Assembly: GCA_009663005.1 (NCBI GenBank)
Contig: VIGQ01000177.1
Location: 32,501 to 96,500 of the forward strand
Length of the DNA stretch: 64,000 bases
From: Actinidia chinensis
Taxonomy: Eukaryota > Streptophyta > Magnoliopsida > Ericales > Actinidiaceae
Direction of reading: 5' to 3'
Shown one piece after another: positions 57,790 through 64,000 of this stretch. A program made the translations under genes and the position numbers. Every line of letters starts with the position of its first letter. Positions within the stretch are counted from its first letter, which is position 1. The notes under the pieces are model-generated. The model was not told the DNA's origin. It saw nothing but the letters and a program-made list of their open reading frames with translations, and ran no database searches.

Positions 57790-60680
57790 TGCTCGAGCAC
57801 TTGCCTAATACCTACTGTAAATAACTAGTTAATATTCAGGAAAGAAAAAGTTAAGTAAAATAATGAAGGAATAAACCGTTCTTTTTCTTTTTTCACCAGT
57901 TTTGGAATCTTCTCATTAAAAATTTGCTTTCTATACCGGCTTTTCAAGCTACTTTGTTTTGTGTGTGTTCTCTCAGTTTTTGAGTTCGATTCATGTTTTT
58001 TGTTGGTTAGACAAAATTATTAAAGATTTTAAGCATTTGTGAATCAATTAGTATTCTAAAAATGCAATTAAAAAAACATAATCGAATTTGTAAAAACTGT
58101 AATAAAACCGAAAGAAGAGGGTGTACAAACTCGGATTACAGATGTGGAAGAGATAGATTGAGGGCATACATAATTTTCTTGAGATAAATTTCGCCCTCAA
58201 TAGGGTGCTCACGATCATAGACTTTTGCCTTCCATGATACAACAATTTTATTATCGACTGACCTAAACACGATTTTCATGCTTTGAATTTTAAATCAATT
58301 GAACAGCCATCAAACTCAAAAGAAGAAGGATAGTATATATAAAAGATGGAAATGACGCCAACAAAAGTCACAATTCTTCATATCGAAGAGGGTACCAATG
58401 ATAGACACAACCATTCATTCAAGACCTTCACCCAGGAAGGGGACTATGAAGTCAAATTTATTTAAATAAAAAATTAAGATGATTGTAAAAATAATAAATT
58501 TTTTCAACAATTTTCGCATCTTGGATTTTTGAAGGAATTTAAAGGGAAAAAAAAAAAATCAAAGAGAAAGAATAGAAATTAGCTCGCAACCTCATTATGC
58601 TCACTTGATGGTGTGTGAGTTTGAAAAATTCTATATATTTGGTTTAGGGAATTAATTGATCACATGACCAATATTAAACTTTGATAGAGTGTATATTCAG
58701 TAGTATCGGTAGTAATTTTCTCTCCTCTCGCATAAAACTAAATTTTACATGTAAAAGATGTGGGACCTACACAATCCTGCGAGCAAAAGGAACATACTCT
58801 AAAATACGTCGTAATTTTACACCTTGAATGCAATATGCCTGTTCTCAAAAATCGAGTTTACATAAGGCAAAAGGCTGTGCCAAAAACACAAACCAACAGA
58901 ATCTTTCACTAAATTTGGGATGGGAACTTGTTCCAAGTTCACACTTTTTATATCAGTAATGTCATTTTTCCTATAGTACTTGCAAAAACCTGCATTTTGC
59001 ATGCGGCAGATCATGAGAAAGAACTCAGCTCCACTGCATATCACAGATGTGCCAGTATGGAACAGAGTCTCATATAGAAGGTGCTGTTTTTTTACCTTTT
59101 ATCACAATTTAAATCCAAAAACTTGTAAAGAAATTAAAAAAAGGGTTCATTGAGAGATCAATTTTTAAGAAGAGTATGCATCTACCCTCTGGTTGAAACA
59201 AATTAGCAAGTTCACTGAAAAATTATGAACATGATAAGGGGAAAGTAAAAGCGATATATTAGGTTTCTCACTTCAAATTTTTTCTAATTCGTCCTGAATT
59301 TATCCAAACAAATCCTGCTTGAGAAAAATTTTAGACTCAGCGTTTGCAAGAGGTCAATTATTTTTGGGTAAATTTCACTTAACTTTCTTGAGGATTTCTA
59401 ATAAATAGAGTCCTTCTTTTAAATTCTGAAATTTTACTTTTCCAACTCCTTTACTTTTGAAACTATATCAAGATTTCCCCTTTCAAGCTAGTTTTTTGCA
59501 AAAATTATAAGTTTGCCATTAGATTTACTTACATCTATTTTTTTTCTCAATACACCTATTATATAAATAAATATTTTCTTAATCCATTTTACTTATAAAC
59601 TACTCCATTTTTACTTTTTATCAGTAAATATTTTTTTAAAAATAATTGATCTAAATATTTAAAAAAAATACTCTTAATGAAAAGTGTATATCAAAAATAA
59701 AATTGTGTTATCAATATAAGTCTTTTTTAAAAAAAAATATAAAATATTTTACAATTTTAAGTGCTCCCTAATCTAAAAACATACGTAAAAAATAAATTTT
59801 GTTATCACGTTTTTCTAAAGAGAGAGAGCTAGAGTTGGTTTATTTCTTTAATGTATGTATTGAAAAAAAAAATTGAAGGGCTCTAAAGCAAGAGTAAAAT
59901 TATTTATTTTTCACTAAAAAAGCTCCAAGAGAGAATATTGATAATAATTTCAAAAATAAAAGAGGTCAATAAATTTTAAACAACTATAAGTGAGCTGTTT
60001 GCATTTGTCAAAAAAAACTATTAAAGAATGTGAATGAAATTTATCCTTATTTTTATAAATTACCATAAAAAGCACGTCGTGGTGGTGGGAGCTCAGGTGA
60101 GCCCCATGCATACCTCGACGATTAGAGTATACACCTTCTGATTCATTTGAGAATATTGTTTATGTAAAAATTAAGTTTATCGAGACACCGAAACCACATG
60201 CTAAAATCGCATTAAGGGACGGTTATTATTTCACCTAGTCATATTGTTGTGCCTTGCTTATGATAAACTCTATTGATTACCTTGTTATTACATGTCATTT
60301 AATCAAGATTTTTTTTGTGTGATAATATGAGTAAACCGCAAAGAAATAAAACGACTTTTAGATAATTATTTTGGACTTGGACCAAAGACCCAAGACCAAG
60401 ACCAAGACCCACACAACACTTTATATTTTTTTATGGGCACACACGACCCGCTTCCAAGATAACATGATTTTAGGGCTACTTATAGTAAGGATCCCATTTA
60501 GGGACTTTTCATCTTTAAAATCTTGCGATTAAATTTCAATAATTATGATCCCCATTTTCTCTTTTATCCCGAATGTCCCTTAATGCGCACCTTGCGCCAC
60601 AAAGTTTTTTCCGCGGACACAAGTTTCATTTGTTACTTACACCATCTGATCAATAAAGATCCAGTCAGCTGTGTACCAAC
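57790..60680. other. Gene-poor A+T-rich region
   Basis: No gene is supported. A short tandem stretch of CCAAGACCAAGA repeats lies at about 60375-60410. The rest is A/T-rich with long A and T runs. Confidence 0.45.
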
Positions 60681-60689
60681 GCGAAGGCG

Positions 60690-61060
60690 AAGGACACAAA
60701 GCCAACGGCTTCATTTGTCCCCCCACATTTCTCTCTATCTCCTCCCTCCCTCTTCTCATTTTTGGCAAGTTTCACACTCATCACAATCACCGCGACAACC
60801 CACCCTCACTAAAACCCCCACACAAACCATAACCTCCCACCACTCAATAACCACCAAGCATACTTAACTAACGAATAGTCACCCCCCCACTAAACCCCCA
60901 TCCCCCCATTACCTCCCACCCCCACCAACCATCACTGGCTTCCATCACATCACCAACACCAACCTCTCATCACAACCGCCATCCCACCCCCATCACGCGC
61001 CACCAACAATCACCCGCTGCCAACTAAACACCACCGCTAATTACCACAACCAAGGGCGGA
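60690..61060. repeat. C/A-rich, almost G-free low-complexity tract
   Basis: Over some 370 bases the plus strand is dominated by ACC, CCA and CCCC with very few G. A shorter similar tract lies at 61911-62010. Composition resembles the sequence next to the hexanucleotide repeat at 28000-28200. No real gene is implied by the threonine/proline-rich open frames. Confidence 0.6.
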
Positions 61061-61500
61061 CTAGAAATTATAATTTGCCTGGTTTGGAAATTTTTTTTAA
61101 AGAATTACAAAAATTTTTTATGAACATCTATCTGCAAAATTTATATAAACTAAGCAATTTCATAACTATATCAGATTAAAGTAAAAGTGTATATAAAACG
61201 AAAAATATTCAAAAAAATATTACACCTTACCTATTGAAATTGTGCTCAACGATTTTTTATAAATCTAATCATCTACTATTGATCTGAGTCGATAGTTCAG
61301 AAAGTTCTTTTCGTATGGACCATCATTGAATCTGCAAGAAACTCATTTTCCATCTGTTGTGAAAAACAGTTTTTAAACATGCTTCATAATAAAAATGCTC
61401 GTTCAGTTTTGGCTAACGGAAGAGGTTAAAATAAACGAAAGCAACCCTTTGCCGTGGCTCCACCCCTGAACAAGAGGCGTGTGAATCATATGAGACTAAG

Positions 61501-61703
61501 GGCTCCGTTGACACAGTTTTTTTCATCTTTTTTTCTGCCTTTTTGCTTTAAATAACAAAAAAAATCAATTATAGTTGAATTGTTGCTTTTTTGCTTAGTT
61601 TTAGCTCAAGTAAAGCTATAAAAGCAAAAAAATTAATTTTTTTTGGCCTTTTTGGTAGTAAATTTAAAAAAGCTTGGTTTTTAGCAATTACCCAAACGGA
61701 GCC
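61501..61703. mobile_element. Tourist-like MITE, copy 3
   Basis: The left end GGCTCCGTTGACACAG and inverted right end GGCTCCGTTTGGGTAATTGC match the copies at 9970 and 42860, as do the internal GCTTTTTTGC blocks. AAG flanks both sides. It is non-coding. Confidence 0.6.
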
Positions 61704-62039
61704 AAGGGTTGGAATTGGGTTTAGTGAAAAGAAAATATAGTTGTAGCCCCTGACAAAATTATTACAAAATCAATTTCGGTCCCAAAAATTAGTTTTATTC
61801 AGTTGGGCCATGATATGAAACTGTCTGAGCACTGGGCTATGGCTATGGGGTGGGATGGTTGGGCTCCTTGGGCTATAGCCCAGGTAAGCCTTTGCAGTGG
61901 CTTCGCCCCTGACCACAACCCAACCATTACCACCACAGCCGGCCACCTCACATTAAAACACGATCCACCACCGCTGTCCAACCAACACCACCAACCAACA
62001 CCAAAATCCCAAAGTGCGATGATTAGACTGTACTAATTA

Positions 62040-64000
62040 TTAGAATGATGCGTGTGAAGGGACACCGACTGACGAAAATGAGGAGGGGTATAAAGTGTAA
62101 TTTAACCCTACCCAAAACGGAAACAATAACAAAAGAATGGTGGGAACCATGTCACTGACTATCAATGCGCACTCGAACAGCACGGCCGGGTGGCTCGGTG
62201 GTTTGAGAAAAGGGTACGGCACTGCTTCCTATGAATTTCGATCCCCTGCGCAGTGTGTGAGGAAACTGCAAAATCATTGAGGGGGGAGAGGAGAGGAGAG
62301 AGAGAGAGAAGCAGATGGGAAGTAGGGGCGGCTGGCGGAATTACAGATTCCCAATGTCTCACTGTGCACCTCCATTGTCTTTCTTTAAAACCTGGTTTTT
62401 TCCACTTGATACAAGCGCATTGAGGGCAGATCTTGGCCTTCCCCTATAGAGGTATACCCCCCACTCTAATCTTTAGCTTCTTTCGAGTTTGTTCACAATC
62501 ATATAATTTGAATTTCTGCGTTCCGGTTGTATGTTCAATGTAATGTCTGATTGTTTGTTGTGATTCCGCAATAAAGGGTTCCAGCTACAGGGATTTGGTC
62601 TTCTGGATGTAAAAATCTTTCGGTGGATACTGGTTTTTTTCTTTCTTTTTTTTTCCTACTTGTATTTGTTTTTATTTTTATTTTCAGGTGGGTTTCTAAT
62701 TCTTTTTATGTTTGGTTCGTGTGTAACAATAATTTTAGCCGTGGAATGCAGTTTGAAATTGCTGTTTTGTAGAAGTCTTAATGGCCAAGGAAGCGTATTA
62801 ATAATCTGTGAAGATTCGCAGTTTTCTAGGACGGAAAAAGGAGTCATTTTTCGTAATCATATTATTTATAGTTTGCTTTCATTGGTTCCACCACATCCAC
62901 CACACGGAAAATGATGATTATCAACATGTGGGCACAGATGTTTGTCGAGGTCTGAGCCTTGAGTGGGGAAAGGAATTCGAAGATCCGAACAGTTACTAAG
63001 GATCCCAAGTATTTAAATGAGCCAATAAGTTTTTTTCTTAAATTTAATTGAATAGTTTACAATTTTTGAAAGTGCCTCATTAAGCGTTTGGTCATGATTT
63101 TCCATCTCCCCCTTTGCGGCTCACCCCCAGGCAATAGCTTGGTATTAAAGGCCCCTTGTGCGGAGGGTGACTGCTTGTCCTGTTTGTCCCTAGATCGATT
63201 GGAGCTAAAGCCCCTGATACCCTCATCACAAAAAAGGACAAAGAACGACCACCCCCAATTGGAGAAAGAATTAACGTACGGCTTTAAGTTGTAAGGATAC
63301 ACGTGGGAGAATCGCTCACAGTAAGGGAAAGACTTGATTTTCGTGAGGAATCTTTTGAAGGGCATCGCAGCTCATTGTTGTTTTCCAATGGTGAACCAAC
63401 ATGTTTATTTACTTGTGGAATAAAACTAATTGTTATAATTGAATTAACATTTCAAAACCAGTTGATCACATATTGGCAGTTTACCAGATTTTTGCCAATT
63501 TCTTTCCTTCATATTTTTTGATATTTTTCAGTATTTTTGATAAAATAAATTTGTCAATGTGCTTTTGGCTTTCTCTTGGTTCAGTAAAACTGTACTGGGA
63601 TTTGGGGGGGAAGGGTTTGTAAGGAGGCGAAGCCATAAGTGATCCACTGATCCAACATTCAAACAATACTGTTTGGGTATATTCAAATGCGTAGCATCGG
63701 ATTGGAAGTGCATGCTAAACGAGTAAGGAACGTTGTGTTTATGTTTTACATTCTGTTTATTTAATCCTTATCCATTTTCATGACTACCAAGATAGCAATA
63801 AAATCCAAAACTGTTTTGTTTCCTGTACGACTAAATCAGACTACACAATCTTTTGTCATGGATTCAAAATGAATTTGACGGGCTTGAAATTCAATAAAGG
63901 AAGGCTCGAGTATTATGTAAAGAATTTTATAACTTTCCCAAAAATTCCGATTCGGAATCTTAGTACTGGTGGCATAGCATTAGATTGAATGATAGACCGA
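62040..64000. other. Possible gene margin, unassigned
   Basis: A GA-rich leader-like stretch at 62280-62315 lies upstream of less A/T-rich DNA on the plus strand. Open segments of mixed composition appear at about 62660-62990 (plus) and at 63090-63290 on both strands (plus: GNSLVLKAPCAEGDCLSCLS; minus: SRDKQDKQSPSAQGAFNTK). I recognise no family and cannot choose the strand. The window ends before any structure can be closed. Confidence 0.25.

Noticed and set aside
1..64000. CRISPR arrays, bacterial operons, rRNA genes or organelle-DNA insertions
   Set aside because: No regularly spaced repeats, ribosomal sequence or chloroplast/mitochondrial genes were recognised; introns and transposon types are those of a plant nucleus.

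Overview
This window is nuclear DNA of a flowering plant, most likely a eudicot. The signs are GT-AG introns, long A+T-rich intergenic stretches, GA/CT-rich 5' leaders and many plant transposon families. I cannot name the species. There are no bacterial operons, no CRISPR array and no rRNA.

Three genes can be named, all on the minus strand. Two are paralogous high-affinity phosphate transporters of the Pht1 family: Pht1-A (CDS 4586-6170, no coding intron) and Pht1-B (CDS 26563-29544, one 1347-bp coding intron). Each seems to have the same upstream layout about 2 kb away: a PHR1-type P1BS site, a TTTAAATA-like TATA box, a CT-rich untranslated first exon with a GT donor, and a long 5'UTR intron whose acceptor is AG followed by CCATG. 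This points to a duplicated, phosphate-starvation-responsive transporter pair. The third is a type-1 Ser/Thr protein phosphatase catalytic subunit (TOPP/PP1, CDS 46590-49755, three exons). A weaker fourth candidate is a proline/histidine-rich secreted-type protein at 57290-57737.

Every recognisable coding sequence, transposons included, changes frame repeatedly through one-base insertions and deletions, while the encoded residues, splice sites and termini stay well conserved. This looks more like indel-rich long-read sequence than independent decay of unrelated genes, so reading frames and short tandem duplications need care.

The rest is mobile DNA. 1-16 kb: a foldback MITE, a Tourist-like MITE, a Helitron end, a 1.4-kb inverted repeat and an LTR-like region split by a second LTR-like insertion. 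16-26 kb: an orphan exon, a foldback MITE with a 9-bp duplication, a second Helitron end and a plus-strand Copia remnant. 28-36 kb: an intronic hexanucleotide repeat, a third Helitron copy, a small TIR element and a SINE. 39-43 kb: a roughly 0.5-kb tandem duplication, an 897-bp hAT-type element with a perfect 8-bp target duplication, a LINE-like 3' tail and a Tourist-like MITE with TAA duplication. 51.6-56.7 kb: a structurally complete Copia retrotransposon with both LTRs, primer-binding site, polypurine tract and a 5-bp target duplication. 60.7-62 kb: C/A-rich low-complexity DNA around a third Tourist-like MITE. The last 2 kb hold possible but unassigned coding sequence.
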